Source of the DNA: Paenibacillus amylolyticus
GTDB taxonomy: Bacteria; Bacillota; Bacilli; Paenibacillales; Paenibacillaceae
Assembly (NCBI RefSeq): GCF_001570725.1
Contig: NZ_BCNV01000001.1
Coordinates: forward strand, 2,046,001 to 2,110,000
DNA: 64,000 nt
Direction: 5' to 3'
In this document: positions 1-8,283 of the stretch, one piece after another
How the letters are laid out: every line of letters starts with the position of its first letter
Numbering within the stretch: position 1 is the stretch's first letter
Notes under the pieces: generated by a model
The model's input: the letters and a program-made list of their open reading frames with translations, nothing else
Told to the model about the DNA's origin: nothing
The model's database searches: none
Made by a program: the position numbers and the translations under genes

Positions 1-104
1 CATTAAATTAACAAAGAATGGGTACTACGCGGACATTCTTCACCTATAGTATGATGAGCGAAAATAAACAAATACGAGCATATCAAGGGAGTAGACACGT
101 TATT

Positions 105-1685
105 ATGATCATCAAAAAAATCGGAATTTCAGTAGTATCACTCACCATTCTGACATCGGTAAGTATGTTTGACGTTTATGGTGCAGCTTCAAAACGCATG
201 ATCGAAGTGTCCGAACAATCGGCTAACGTGGTTGTGAACGGTCAAAGGGTGGAAGGAGAATCGTTTCTATATAACGGAGTCACTTATGTACCGGCAAGAG
301 CGATTGGGGAAGCCTTGGGAAAAGAGGTAGACTGGGATAACAACACTCAATCGGTGTTTGTTGGACAAAAGATTAACGATGAGCAGGGATACCGTGGTAC
401 CAAAACGCCATATCCTTTCAAAGAAGCAAGTTATACAGAAGCTCCTGATGGATATGAGCCCGTATTTATTAACTACGTAGGAAGACATGGTTCCAGACAT
501 CTATCCAGTTCCAAGTACGACAAGACGCTTTTTGAACTGCTCGACATCGCAGAAAAGGATGGGCAGATTACCAATCTAGGCAAAGAGTTGAAGAAGGAAA
601 TTGGCAAACTGATGGTGGTTGAAAAAGATCATTATGGATTGCTATCCACCACGGGTGGAGAAGAACTGAAAGGAATAGGAAGCAGAGTCGGGCAGAATTT
701 CAAAGAACTATTTACATCAGATAAAAAAGTAATTGCACAAGCAACTTTCAAAGATCGAACGCCTCAGAGCAGAGATCAGTTTATTGAAGGGTTAAAGGAT
801 AGCTTGGGCGATAACAAGGTAGACATTCTGGCTTCAGCCTTTGAAGAAGAGCAAGATCCTTATCTACGTCCCTACGATTTAGCTACAAAGTATAACGAAT
901 ATGCTGAAGATGGAGACTGGGTTAAGTTATACGAGGATTATGTTACTCAGAGCACAGGAACGCGTTATGCAAAAGAAGTACTTTTGCAATTTTTCTCTGA
1001 AGACTTCTACAAGCGGTTGAACGCTGGAGAGTTCGAGCTGAAGGATGAGAAGGGAAAAGTGAAGCTCAGCAACCCAACCGAGGCTGCTTCTAATCTATAT
1101 GAACTGTACATCATCTCTTCGAATATTAAAGGAGAAGGTGACTTCGAATTCGGGCGGTATTTCACAACCAATCAGTTAAAGTGGTACGAGAGCGTCGATA
1201 ATATCAATGATTTTTATGAAAAAGGTCCGTCCTTAACGTCAACAGATCTGCCGCAGAATATCATTGCACCCCTGGTCAAAGAATTGATCGTGTCAACCGA
1301 ACAGTCCATTCAGCAGAAAGACACGGCTGGTATATTTCGTTTTGCTCACGCAGAAACCATCATTCCACTATCTTCATTCCTGGATATCGCCGGAGCGAAT
1401 GTTAGTGTAGATAAGCCGCAGGACGTGACCCAAAACTGGAATGGCTCGGTCATCTCACCAATGGGGGCAAATATTCAATGGATTCTGTACTCCAACGGTA
1501 AAGATGTTTTGGTGAAAATGCTTAGAAATGAAGAAGAAATCGCCTTCCCAATCGAAACTAAGACCTACCCATACTATAAGTGGGAAGATGTGAAGACATA
1601 TTACCAAAACAAACTGCAGAAGGTAGGCGTAAGCTTGGACAGCAGTTTGGAAGATAATATTGAACTTTTACAGAAGAAATTCTAA
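105..1685 (+). CDS. Secreted histidine acid phosphatase (MINPP/phytase-like) with copper-amine-oxidase-N-like domain
   Basis: Likely an extracellular phosphomonoesterase of the histidine phosphatase clan (multiple inositol-polyphosphate phosphatase/phytase type). The start at 105 gives a signal peptide (MIIKK followed by a hydrophobic stretch ending near VYGAAS); the longer reading from 18 has no signal-like N-terminus, and AAGGGAG lies upstream of 105. Residues about 35-85 match the copper amine oxidase N-terminal/stalk repeat of Paenibacillus surface proteins (VVVNG, YVPARAIGEALG). The catalytic RHG (H128, in GRHGSRH) and the distal proton-donor HAE (H415-E417) are both present, so it should be active. 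It stands alone, with a terminator right after it. The substrate (phytate or another phosphate ester) is inferred from family only. Confidence 0.85.
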   Translation: MIIKKIGISVVSLTILTSVSMFDVYGAASKRMIEVSEQSANVVVNGQRVEGESFLYNGVTYVPARAIGEALGKEVDWDNNTQSVFVGQKINDEQGYRGTKTPYPFKEASYTEAPDGYEPVFINYVGRHGSRHLSSSKYDKTLFELLDIAEKDGQITNLGKELKKEIGKLMVVEKDHYGLLSTTGGEELKGIGSRVGQNFKELFTSDKKVIAQATFKDRTPQSRDQFIEGLKDSLGDNKVDILASAFEEEQDPYLRPYDLATKYNEYAEDGDWVKLYEDYVTQSTGTRYAKEVLLQFFSEDFYKRLNAGEFELKDEKGKVKLSNPTEAASNLYELYIISSNIKGEGDFEFGRYFTTNQLKWYESVDNINDFYEKGPSLTSTDLPQNIIAPLVKELIVSTEQSIQQKDTAGIFRFAHAETIIPLSSFLDIAGANVSVDKPQDVTQNWNGSVISPMGANIQWILYSNGKDVLVKMLRNEEEIAFPIETKTYPYYKWEDVKTYYQNKLQKVGVSLDSSLEDNIELLQKKF

Positions 1686-1697
1686 TTGGTTGAACGA

Positions 1698-1737
1698 AGA
1701 AAGCAACTCCACTCAAAGGGGTTGCTTTCTTTTTTTG
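1698..1737 (+). terminator. Rho-independent terminator after histidine phosphatase
   Basis: A stem of GAAAGCAAC(T)CC against GGGGTTGCTTTC with a short loop is followed by a run of T. Confidence 0.85.
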
Positions 1738-1770
1738 CATGTTGAATGAAATGGACCAATAAAAAAATCC

Positions 1771-1797
1771 TAAAACAAAATGTGACCAAATGCCGTC
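1771..1797 (+). promoter_or_regulatory. Possible ECF-type autoregulatory promoter
   Basis: TAAAAC at 1771-1776 and CGTC at 1794-1797 are 17 bp apart, resembling the AAC / CGTC elements used by Bacillales ECF sigma factors. It lies about 40 bp before the ECF sigma gene. This is a weak match by eye. Confidence 0.35.
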
Positions 1798-1836
1798 CTT
1801 AAGAGTGTTAGAGGTATAAAGGAGGGCATACCAACC

Positions 1837-2328
1837 ATGCAGCGATCAGTTCCCCAGCTGGGCGATCATGTGATGAAAGTCTATGAGACATACGCGGATA
1901 CGCTGTTCCGGATTGCCATGGTGCACCTCGGCAGACGAGAAGACGCGGAGGAAGCCACTCAGGATACCTTCATCAAACTAATAGAAAAAGCCCCTACATT
2001 CAACGATGCGGAGCATCAGAAAGCATGGTTGATTCGGGTCATCACCAATCATTGCAAATCCTTATTAGGCAGAGGCTGGCGTAAACGGGAGGTCAAGTTG
2101 GAGGGAGTCGATCCCCTTACTACGGACAACCCTGAAGATCACGCATTGATCGAACTCGTGCTGTCACTGCCCGTCAAGTATAGATCGGTGGTCCATCTGT
2201 ATTATTACGAAGATTATCCAATCCGAGAAATCAGCGAGATCCTGGAGATTAGCGAGTCAGCAGTGAAAATGAGATTAAAACGTGGCAGACAGCTGTTAAA
2301 ACTGGAGCTTGAAGGAGAGGAACTGTAA
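1837..2328 (+). CDS. ECF-subfamily RNA polymerase sigma factor
   Basis: A 163-residue sigma-70 protein of the extracytoplasmic-function class. Region 2 spans about residues 15-80 (YADTLFRIAMVHLG, EEATQDTFIKL, AWLIRVITNHCKS). Region 4 is about 105-155 (LPVKYRSVVHLYYYEDYPI, EISEILEISESAVKMRLKRGR, a typical helix-turn-helix). AAAGGAGG stands at good spacing before the ATG. The stop codon overlaps the start of the next gene (TAATG), the usual translational coupling of a sigma factor with its anti-sigma partner. Signal and regulon are unknown. Confidence 0.93.
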   Translation: MQRSVPQLGDHVMKVYETYADTLFRIAMVHLGRREDAEEATQDTFIKLIEKAPTFNDAEHQKAWLIRVITNHCKSLLGRGWRKREVKLEGVDPLTTDNPEDHALIELVLSLPVKYRSVVHLYYYEDYPIREISEILEISESAVKMRLKRGRQLLKLELEGEEL

Positions 2329-3299
2329 TGAACGAAGAACAATTCAAACGAAACTACAAGAAAGCGGTGGATCATATGAAAACAAACGAGCAAATGAAAA
2401 AACGGGTAGAGCAATCTTTGAACACGCAGTATCAGGGACCGAAACGCCAACGCAAACCATTATATATTGCAGCAAGTGTCGTTATCGCTGCCAGCATTGG
2501 GTTGGCTGCGCCAAGTGTATGGCAGCAATTCAATGGACCAGCCACACCAACACCACAGGTGGCAGGGGTTACCCCTGGTGCGTCATTCGACCCCATTGTC
2601 ATTCCGAAGACGGAGCTGCCGGATTCAAACGGCAAAGGTGCCATGGCAAGTATGCTGCAACTGGTTGTCTATGAGGGGAACGTATATACACAGTCCCCAA
2701 CATTACTTGAAGGCACCAGTGCGCTAAACCTGCGCGGCGAAAAGTTGGGTACCACAACTGGCGGCATCGATGAGCTGAGCGGCCAGGATAAATACACGGA
2801 GCTTGCTTCCAACATTGGTGAAGCAGACATCTATACGGTTAATGGCTACGATAAGGATTTCCGTATCATGTCTTACACCGAGATCGATGGTCAGGTGTAT
2901 GCTCAACTATTTGACAAAAACAACGGAATCACCATCAGTAGCGGAGCCGACCTGATCGGAAAACTTCATCTCGAAGGCAACATCGCTTCGGCGCAATGGG
3001 AGACGTTTGACAGCTGGAACAATGGATTGCAGCAGCTTCAGCCGTTAACAGCGGACGAATCGTTGGAAAGCTTTATCTCGGCGTTATCTGCTGCAAAACC
3101 GATCGCAACGAGCCCGGAGTTGGAAGAGAACCTCTACGGCAAGGAAGATCGCAAGATTATCTACCTCACGCTTGAAGATAAAACGCAGGTTCCACTGGTT
3201 CTGTTCGGTGAAGGTCTGGTGCGTTACGGTAATGTTCCGGCATTCCTGGAAGTAGAAAAAGGCGCGTTTCAAACATTCTGGAACAGCCTGGGCGAGTAA
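2328..3299 (+). CDS. Membrane-bound anti-sigma factor, partner of upstream ECF sigma
   Basis: 323 residues with a charged cytoplasmic N-terminus (about 1-44, the presumed sigma-binding part), one transmembrane segment at about 45-65 (LYIAASVVIAASIGLAAP) and a large external domain of about 250 residues. No zinc-binding ZAS motif (HxxxCxxC) is visible, so it would be an anti-sigma of the non-zinc kind. Function is inferred from its one-base overlap with the sigma gene, its topology and the family pattern. A terminator follows, closing a two-gene operon. Confidence 0.75.
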   Translation: MNEEQFKRNYKKAVDHMKTNEQMKKRVEQSLNTQYQGPKRQRKPLYIAASVVIAASIGLAAPSVWQQFNGPATPTPQVAGVTPGASFDPIVIPKTELPDSNGKGAMASMLQLVVYEGNVYTQSPTLLEGTSALNLRGEKLGTTTGGIDELSGQDKYTELASNIGEADIYTVNGYDKDFRIMSYTEIDGQVYAQLFDKNNGITISSGADLIGKLHLEGNIASAQWETFDSWNNGLQQLQPLTADESLESFISALSAAKPIATSPELEENLYGKEDRKIIYLTLEDKTQVPLVLFGEGLVRYGNVPAFLEVEKGAFQTFWNSLGE

Positions 3300-3338
3300 G
3301 GAAAACACAGCGATACGAGTGCAAGGAGTAGATGGAGA

Positions 3339-3378
3339 AGAGCGAACAGGGCATGAAAGTGCTTTGTTCGCTCTTTTT
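3339..3378 (+). terminator. Terminator of sigma/anti-sigma operon
   Basis: AGAGCGAACA pairs with TGTTCGCTCT around a loop containing GGGCATGAAAGTGC, followed by TTTTT. Confidence 0.85.
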
Positions 3379-3475
3379 ATACATAAAATTAGAATATCAT
3401 ATTAATCCATATACATTATAATAGGCAATTGTAACTATTGTGTTGAGTAATCCACACATCTCGAAGATTTGCTCA

Positions 3476-3503
3476 TTGTAACTGTCCTGTATCTGTTTAA
3501 AAT
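3476..3503 (+). promoter_or_regulatory. Possible sigma-A promoter of the tautomerase operon
   Basis: TTGTAA at 3476-3481 and TAAAAT at 3498-3503, 16 bp apart, lie about 60 bp before the first gene. Nothing else is seen between the 3378 terminator and 3563. Confidence 0.4.
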
Positions 3504-3562
3504 AATGAAAGTAAGTTGATCAGTGATCTATATGAAAATCCAAATAAAAGGAGACAACGCCA

Positions 3563-3802
3563 ATGCCAGTAATTACAGTTGAAGCAGCAAAATTGTCTAA
3601 AGAACAAAAAAGAAAGTTAGTACAAGAACTTACCGAATCAGCTTCAAATATCATGAACATACCTCAGCAAGCTTTTTTTGTATTTGTGAAGGAGAATGAT
3701 ACAGAGAACATAGGTGTTGCAGGACAGCTTATTGCAGACAGACAGCAAATCGATTCGCTTAAAAGCGAGGAAAACAACACACAACAAGGAGACCGACTAT
3801 AA
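3563..3802 (+). CDS. 4-oxalocrotonate tautomerase-family protein
   Basis: A small 79-residue protein of the tautomerase superfamily. Pro2, which becomes the N-terminal catalytic proline after Met removal, is present (MPVITVEAAKLSKEQKRKLV), and the VFVKENDTENIGVAG region matches the family. These enzymes tautomerise or add water to enol and unsaturated carboxylates. It is slightly longer than the usual 60-70 residues, with a polar tail. AAAGGAG lies before the ATG. Its stop overlaps the start of the next gene (TAATG), so it is co-translated with a flavodoxin-fold oxidoreductase. The substrate is unknown. Confidence 0.85.
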   Translation: MPVITVEAAKLSKEQKRKLVQELTESASNIMNIPQQAFFVFVKENDTENIGVAGQLIADRQQIDSLKSEENNTQQGDRL

Positions 3803-4347
3803 TGAAAACACTCATTCTTGTATTTCACCCAAATTTGGCAACTTCTCGTGTGAACAAGCGATTGACCGAAGAAATGGAAAAGCAGTCCAACGTTACCGTT
3901 CATCGTCTATATGAGGCTTATCCTGATGAGAAAATTGATGTAGCGGCCGAGCAACAATTGATGGAAGGACATGACCGCATTGTTTTGCAATTCCCTTTCT
4001 ACTGGTACAGTAGCCCATCATTATTGAAAAAATGGCAGGATACCGTCCTGACTTATGGTTGGGCTTATGGTAGCCAAGGAAATAACCTACATGGAAAAGA
4101 GCTTCTTGTTGCCGTTTCTGCTGGTGCCCCAAAAGAAAACTATATGTCAGACGGGCACTTTAAATATTCGATTACAGAGCTGTTACGTCCATTCGAGGCA
4201 ACCAGTAATATGATTGGAACTCGCTATCTGACACCATACATATTGACTGGCGTAATGCAACACCTGTCAGATGAGCAACTTGAGAAAAGTGCCGAGGATT
4301 ACGTGACGTATGCGTTGAACCCAAAAGTTGAGCAGATATCCAGCTAA
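3802..4347 (+). CDS. NAD(P)H:quinone oxidoreductase-like flavoprotein (flavodoxin-2 fold)
   Basis: 181 residues with the Flavodoxin_2 pattern: an N-terminal beta-strand and phosphate loop (LILVFHPNLATSRVNKRLTEE), FPFYWYSSPSLLKKWQDTVLTYGWAYG at the flavin/active-site region, and the VSAGAPKENY loop. It resembles the KefF/YwrO/general stress protein 14 group, which reduce quinones and electrophiles with NAD(P)H and FMN/FAD in the cytoplasm. It is coupled to the tautomerase gene upstream, and the aldo/keto reductase follows 30 bp later, suggesting one detoxification operon. Confidence 0.88.
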   Translation: MKTLILVFHPNLATSRVNKRLTEEMEKQSNVTVHRLYEAYPDEKIDVAAEQQLMEGHDRIVLQFPFYWYSSPSLLKKWQDTVLTYGWAYGSQGNNLHGKELLVAVSAGAPKENYMSDGHFKYSITELLRPFEATSNMIGTRYLTPYILTGVMQHLSDEQLEKSAEDYVTYALNPKVEQISS

Positions 4348-4377
4348 TAAAAACTCATAGTAAGAAGGTGATCGTAA

Positions 4378-5343
4378 ATGAAGAGTGTTCGATTTTCAAA
4401 AAACACCAATGTACCACCGATTGCTTTGGGCACTTGGTCTTGGGGAACCGGCGAAGCTGGAGGAAAAACCGTGTTCGGGAATCAGCTGACAGAAGCGGAC
4501 CTCCAACCAGTTTTTGACGCAGCTATGAATGCCGGACTCTGGTTATGGGATACAGCAGCAGTATATGGAATGGGTTCCTCGGAGTCCATATTGGGGAGTT
4601 TTGCCAAACAACATGATGCCGTGTTGATTTCTACGAAATTCACACCACAAATTGCGGGCGATCACGATAACGCAATGGAGGAACTTTTAGAAGAAAGTTT
4701 AGAAAGACTTCATGTGGATCATGCAGATATCTACTGGATACATAATCCCGCAGATGTAAAAAGGTGGACCCCTCAACTAATTCCTTTAATGAAAAGTGGA
4801 AAAGTTCGTCATGTAGGAGTATCCAATCATAATTTGGATGAAATCAAACTGGCAGCCAGTATATTGGCGGAGGAAGGCTTGCGAATATCAGCTGTGCAAA
4901 ATCATTACAGCTTACTCTATCGCTCGTCTGAGAAAGCAGGAATTATTGATTACTGTACAGAGAATGATATTGTATTCTTCTCCTACATGGTACTGGAACA
5001 AGGAGCATTAACAGACAAATACAGTGCACAAAATCCTTTACCTAGTGGTACAAGGAGAGGGGAAGCCTTTGGTCCTGATCGCCTTGCTAAGCTCGAAAGT
5101 TTGATTCACGTCATGAGAGAAATAGGTAGCAAGTACAGTGCCTCTGTTGCCCATATTGCAATGGCATGGGCTATTGCGAAGGGTACCGTTCCGATTATCG
5201 GTGTAACGAAAACGAGCCACGTCGAGGATGCTGTAAAAGCCATTGAAATTACTTTGACTACGGACGACATCACTAAACTGCAGATCGCAGCAGAAGAAAC
5301 GGATGTCGAGGTTCCAGGCGAGTGGGAAAAAGCAATGCACTAA
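4378..5343 (+). CDS. Aldo/keto reductase
   Basis: 321-residue NADPH-dependent carbonyl reductase with a TIM-barrel fold. The catalytic tetrad is visible: Asp in LWDTAAVYG, Tyr in VYGMGSSES, Lys in LISTKFTP and His in YWIHNP. The C-terminal cofactor segment reads AMAWAIAKGTVPIIGVTK. AAGAAGGTGATC precedes the ATG. It is the third gene of the tautomerase-flavoprotein-AKR run and ends at a strong terminator. Substrate unknown, probably a small aldehyde or ketone. Confidence 0.92.
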   Translation: MKSVRFSKNTNVPPIALGTWSWGTGEAGGKTVFGNQLTEADLQPVFDAAMNAGLWLWDTAAVYGMGSSESILGSFAKQHDAVLISTKFTPQIAGDHDNAMEELLEESLERLHVDHADIYWIHNPADVKRWTPQLIPLMKSGKVRHVGVSNHNLDEIKLAASILAEEGLRISAVQNHYSLLYRSSEKAGIIDYCTENDIVFFSYMVLEQGALTDKYSAQNPLPSGTRRGEAFGPDRLAKLESLIHVMREIGSKYSASVAHIAMAWAIAKGTVPIIGVTKTSHVEDAVKAIEITLTTDDITKLQIAAEETDVEVPGEWEKAMH

Positions 5344-5355
5344 CTGAACTCTTAT

Positions 5356-5412
5356 AAACAAATAACAAATCCTCATTTCCTAACAGAAATGAGGATTTGT
5401 TATTTGTTTGCT
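5356..5412. terminator. Bidirectional terminator between aldo/keto reductase and tetR-like gene
   Basis: A long perfect stem (AACAAATCCTCATTTC / GAAATGAGGATTTGTT) with loop CTAACA. A/T-rich flanks on both sides allow use from both converging genes. Confidence 0.85.
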
Positions 5413-5440
5413 TCTGTTTGAATCCTGCAAGGTAAGGGAA

Positions 5441-5986
5441 TTAGAAGTTTCTATCTAACAATATCCCAGTCTGTTCTGCCATAACCCGAGGAGGTATGGT
5501 CATTCCATTTTTGAACCACCATTCCACACTTCCAACAACTGCGGCTGCAAGAAATTGAAGAATAACTTCGTCATCCATGCCCTTATTCTTTCCTTCGGTA
5601 GTATCAACCTCAATCTTATATTCCTGGACAATCAGATCAATGAATCGGCTGTGAAAATAAGTGGCACTTTTCGTGTTTAACATGGTTGAGAAAAATAAGT
5701 GGTTTTTGGCAAAATATTCAAACCAAACATAGTTCCCTTCTTGAAAACTCATTTCGGATGCAGCGTGGCATAGATCACGGAGATTGCCAATATGCTCTTC
5801 GATAATTTTATCGAGTAGGTCATATTTATCCATATAGTGTAGGTAAATCGTGCCTCGATTAACGTTTGCTCTATCTGAAATATCACGGATAGTAATTTCT
5901 TCGAAAATTTTTTCAGCCATCAACTCAAGTACTGCTTTCTTAATAGCGTCTTGAGATTTGATCACTCTTCGATCCAGTTTAACCAT
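5441..5986 (-). CDS. TetR/AcrR-family transcriptional regulator
   Basis: 181 residues. The N-terminal helix-turn-helix (about 10-55) is typical TetR (AIKKAVLELM, EEITIRDISDRANVNRGTIYLHYMDKYDLLDKI). The C-terminal helical domain is the ligand-binding part. It converges on the aldo/keto reductase and is transcribed away from the carboxymuconolactone decarboxylase gene, so the 350-bp region at 5987-6336 is its likely control region. Ligand unknown; neighbours suggest an electrophile or aromatic compound. Confidence 0.9.
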   Translation of the reverse strand: MVKLDRRVIKSQDAIKKAVLELMAEKIFEEITIRDISDRANVNRGTIYLHYMDKYDLLDKIIEEHIGNLRDLCHAASEMSFQEGNYVWFEYFAKNHLFFSTMLNTKSATYFHSRFIDLIVQEYKIEVDTTEGKNKGMDDEVILQFLAAAVVGSVEWWFKNGMTIPPRVMAEQTGILLDRNF

Positions 5987-6336
5987 TCAAAAACCTCCGT
6001 CTTAGACCCTAACATTGTATTATTCGAAAATCCTTTATCATGAGAGAACACTGTTTCAATGCTCGGTTTTTAGCATTATAAACACGGTTTGGTTAAATAA
6101 TCAATATGCATATCATTCACTGTAAATGGCTTTCTTTAGCGTCAGCGGGAATCGAGAAACCCTTATTTCATTGATTATAATAGTCCTTTTATTCAAAACA
6201 GACCTCATTCAACAGTATTCATTTGATAGGATTAGGCAATAAAATGATATGAATAGGATATAGTTTCTTTTCTCTTTCAATGTAAAATGAGTACACCTAG
6301 CTTTAACTAAAAAGAAACAGGAGGTTTGATGAATAT
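5987..6336. other. Divergent intergenic region, tetR-like / carboxymuconolactone decarboxylase
   Basis: About 350 A/T-rich bases without a convincing gene. AGGAGG at about 6321-6326 decides the start of the next gene at 6337. No clear operator palindrome or riboswitch was recognised; promoters on both strands are expected here but no good hexamer pair stood out. Confidence 0.5.
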
Positions 6337-7092
6337 ATGAATCGAATTGACAAGAGCCAAGAAACATATAAAAAACTATTCGGCGATGGAGTTCCAGCGG
6401 CATATGCTACACATCCTGAATTTCAGGACATATTGAGTCGCTTCATATTTGGTGAAATTTTCGATCAAGGTGCCCTTGATGATAAACAACGCGAGCTTAT
6501 TACCCTGGTCGTACTTACTACGAATCAAACGTTGCCTCAGCTCAAGGCACATGTTCGTGCCGCGCTAAATGTTGGACTGACACCCGTGGAGATCCAAGAA
6601 GCAATCTACCAATGTGCACCATACTTAGGATTCCCGAAAACTTTAAATGCCATATCGGAAATGAATGAAGTTTTCGAAGAACAACATGTTGCACTGCCTC
6701 TTGAGAGTCAACAACGGGTTGAAGAAGATAACCGCCTTGACAAAGGACTTGGTATCCAAAAAGAGATTTTTGGCGATATTATTGAGAAAAACCGGAAAAA
6801 TGCCCCGTCAAATCAAAAGCATATACAGGATTACCTTTCAGCATTTTGCTTTGGTGACTTCTATACCCGTGGAGGTCTGGATCTCAAAACAAGAGAGCTA
6901 CTTACTCTTTGCATACTAAGTGCACTTGGAGGTGCTGATAGTCAAGTCAAAGCACATGTTAAGGGCAACATCAATGTCGGCAATGATAAAGAAACCATGA
7001 TCACCGCTCTTACTCACTGCCTTCCCTATATGGGATTCCCTCGAACTCTTAATGCTTTAGGCTGCGTTAATGAAATCATTCCAGAGAAATAA
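6337..7092 (+). CDS. Double-domain carboxymuconolactone decarboxylase family protein
   Basis: 251 residues containing two carboxymuconolactone decarboxylase (CMD/AhpD-like) repeats, about 25-110 and 150-245. Each ends in the same pattern (AIYQCAPYLGFPKTLNA and ALTHCLPYMGFPRTLNAL). Fused two-repeat members are common near redox and aromatic-compound genes; their activity is often unproven. No CxxC peroxidatic pair of the AhpD kind is seen. The start follows AGGAGG; the earlier ATG at 6328 runs into a stop. A LysR regulator follows in the same direction. Confidence 0.88.
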   Translation: MNRIDKSQETYKKLFGDGVPAAYATHPEFQDILSRFIFGEIFDQGALDDKQRELITLVVLTTNQTLPQLKAHVRAALNVGLTPVEIQEAIYQCAPYLGFPKTLNAISEMNEVFEEQHVALPLESQQRVEEDNRLDKGLGIQKEIFGDIIEKNRKNAPSNQKHIQDYLSAFCFGDFYTRGGLDLKTRELLTLCILSALGGADSQVKAHVKGNINVGNDKETMITALTHCLPYMGFPRTLNALGCVNEIIPEK

Positions 7093-7120
7093 TCACCTTA
7101 ATAGCGCTAATGATTACAGG

Positions 7121-7150
7121 CAGTTGATTATCCCAATCAACTGTCTATTT
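7121..7150 (+). terminator. Weak terminator-like hairpin after CMD gene
   Basis: CAGTTGATT pairs with AATCAACTG over a 6-base loop, followed only by TCTATTTC, so termination may be partial. Confidence 0.5.
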
Positions 7151-7225
7151 CTGGTTAACAGGCAAATACAGCTAAGAAATTGATGCTTCAAGCAGACTTA
7201 AATGGAATGTAAACCAGGAGGAGTT

Positions 7226-8107
7226 ATGGAACTTAGAGTACTTCGATATTTTTTGACAGTAGCTCGTGTAGAAAATATCACACATGCTGCAACGATCTTA
7301 CATGTGACACAGCCTACGTTAAGCAGACAGTTGGCTGATCTGGAAAAAAATTTAGAAACTCAATTGTTTATACGTGGGAAAAGTAAAATAACACTGACAG
7401 AAGCAGGCATGCTTTTACGTCAAAGAGCAGAAGAAATTCTCACACTTGCGGATAAAACAGAGAAAGAGTTTAAAGATCAGAACAATCTGGTTGGAGGAAC
7501 CATATCGATCGGGAGTGTTGAATCATTAACGTCCAATGTTATTTTACAATTATTAAAAGACTTCAATATGGAGTATCCACAGGTTAAGTATCACATCTAT
7601 AGTGGAACGGGGGATGACATAAAGGAGCGAATTGATAAAGGACTGCTCGATGTGGGCATTTTGTTAGAGCCCATTCACATTGAGAAATACGATTTCATCA
7701 GACTGCCCCAGAAGGAGCGCTGGGGAGTCCTTATGAAGACCTCATCACCTCTTGCACAGAACGAATATGTAACTTCAACCGATTTAGCCGGAGTGCCTCT
7801 GCTCATATCCAGCCGATCTGTCGTACAGAATGAGATTGCAAGCTGGTTTGCCGATGAATATGCACATCTAAACTTCGTTGCGACCTATAATTTAATATCT
7901 AATGTACTTAACCTCGTAGAGGAGGGGTTAGGGACGGCAATCTGTATTGAGGGTGCGCTTGCAATGAAGCAGTCTGACACATTATGCTTTAGAGCTTTTC
8001 ACCCGGAACTTCAGTTTCCAACAGTGATTGTGTGGAAAAAACATAAGGTATTCAGTCAAACTGAGGTACGTTTTTTGGAACATATCAGGCATGCCTTTCA
8101 GGCATAA
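7226..8107 (+). CDS. LysR-family transcriptional regulator
   Basis: About 293 residues. The N-terminal winged helix-turn-helix (MELRVLRYFLTVARVENITHAA, VTQPTLSRQLADLE) is followed by the periplasmic-binding-like effector domain (about 90-290). The start at 7226 is preferred over 7202 because AGGAGG lies about 6 bases before it and the protein then begins as LysR proteins usually do. It probably controls the CMD gene or other members of this redox set; the effector is unknown. Confidence 0.9.
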   Translation: MELRVLRYFLTVARVENITHAATILHVTQPTLSRQLADLEKNLETQLFIRGKSKITLTEAGMLLRQRAEEILTLADKTEKEFKDQNNLVGGTISIGSVESLTSNVILQLLKDFNMEYPQVKYHIYSGTGDDIKERIDKGLLDVGILLEPIHIEKYDFIRLPQKERWGVLMKTSSPLAQNEYVTSTDLAGVPLLISSRSVVQNEIASWFADEYAHLNFVATYNLISNVLNLVEEGLGTAICIEGALAMKQSDTLCFRAFHPELQFPTVIVWKKHKVFSQTEVRFLEHIRHAFQA

Positions 8108-8225
8108 TAAAGTATAAATTATAGGTATTGGCTATAGCTGTTTATCAGATGATATTTTAAAGGTGTAGTGAATGCAGCCTTTATGTATTACAGATAAATA
8201 GCTTTTTTGTTGCATGGAAAGTTAT

Positions 8226-8239
8226 TTAAAGCGCTTTCG
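8226..8239 (+). promoter_or_regulatory. Probable catabolite-responsive element (cre) before the beta-glucoside PTS
   Basis: TTAAAGCGCTTTCG matches the CcpA consensus TGWAANCGNTNWCA at all but two positions and has a perfect AAAGCGCTTT core. It lies 45 bp before the PTS gene. Carbon catabolite repression by CcpA-HPr(Ser-P) is inferred. Confidence 0.6.
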
Positions 8240-8283
8240 ATTTTATTCATTTAGGCGGCAACAACAAGAGGGGGCATTATGGG

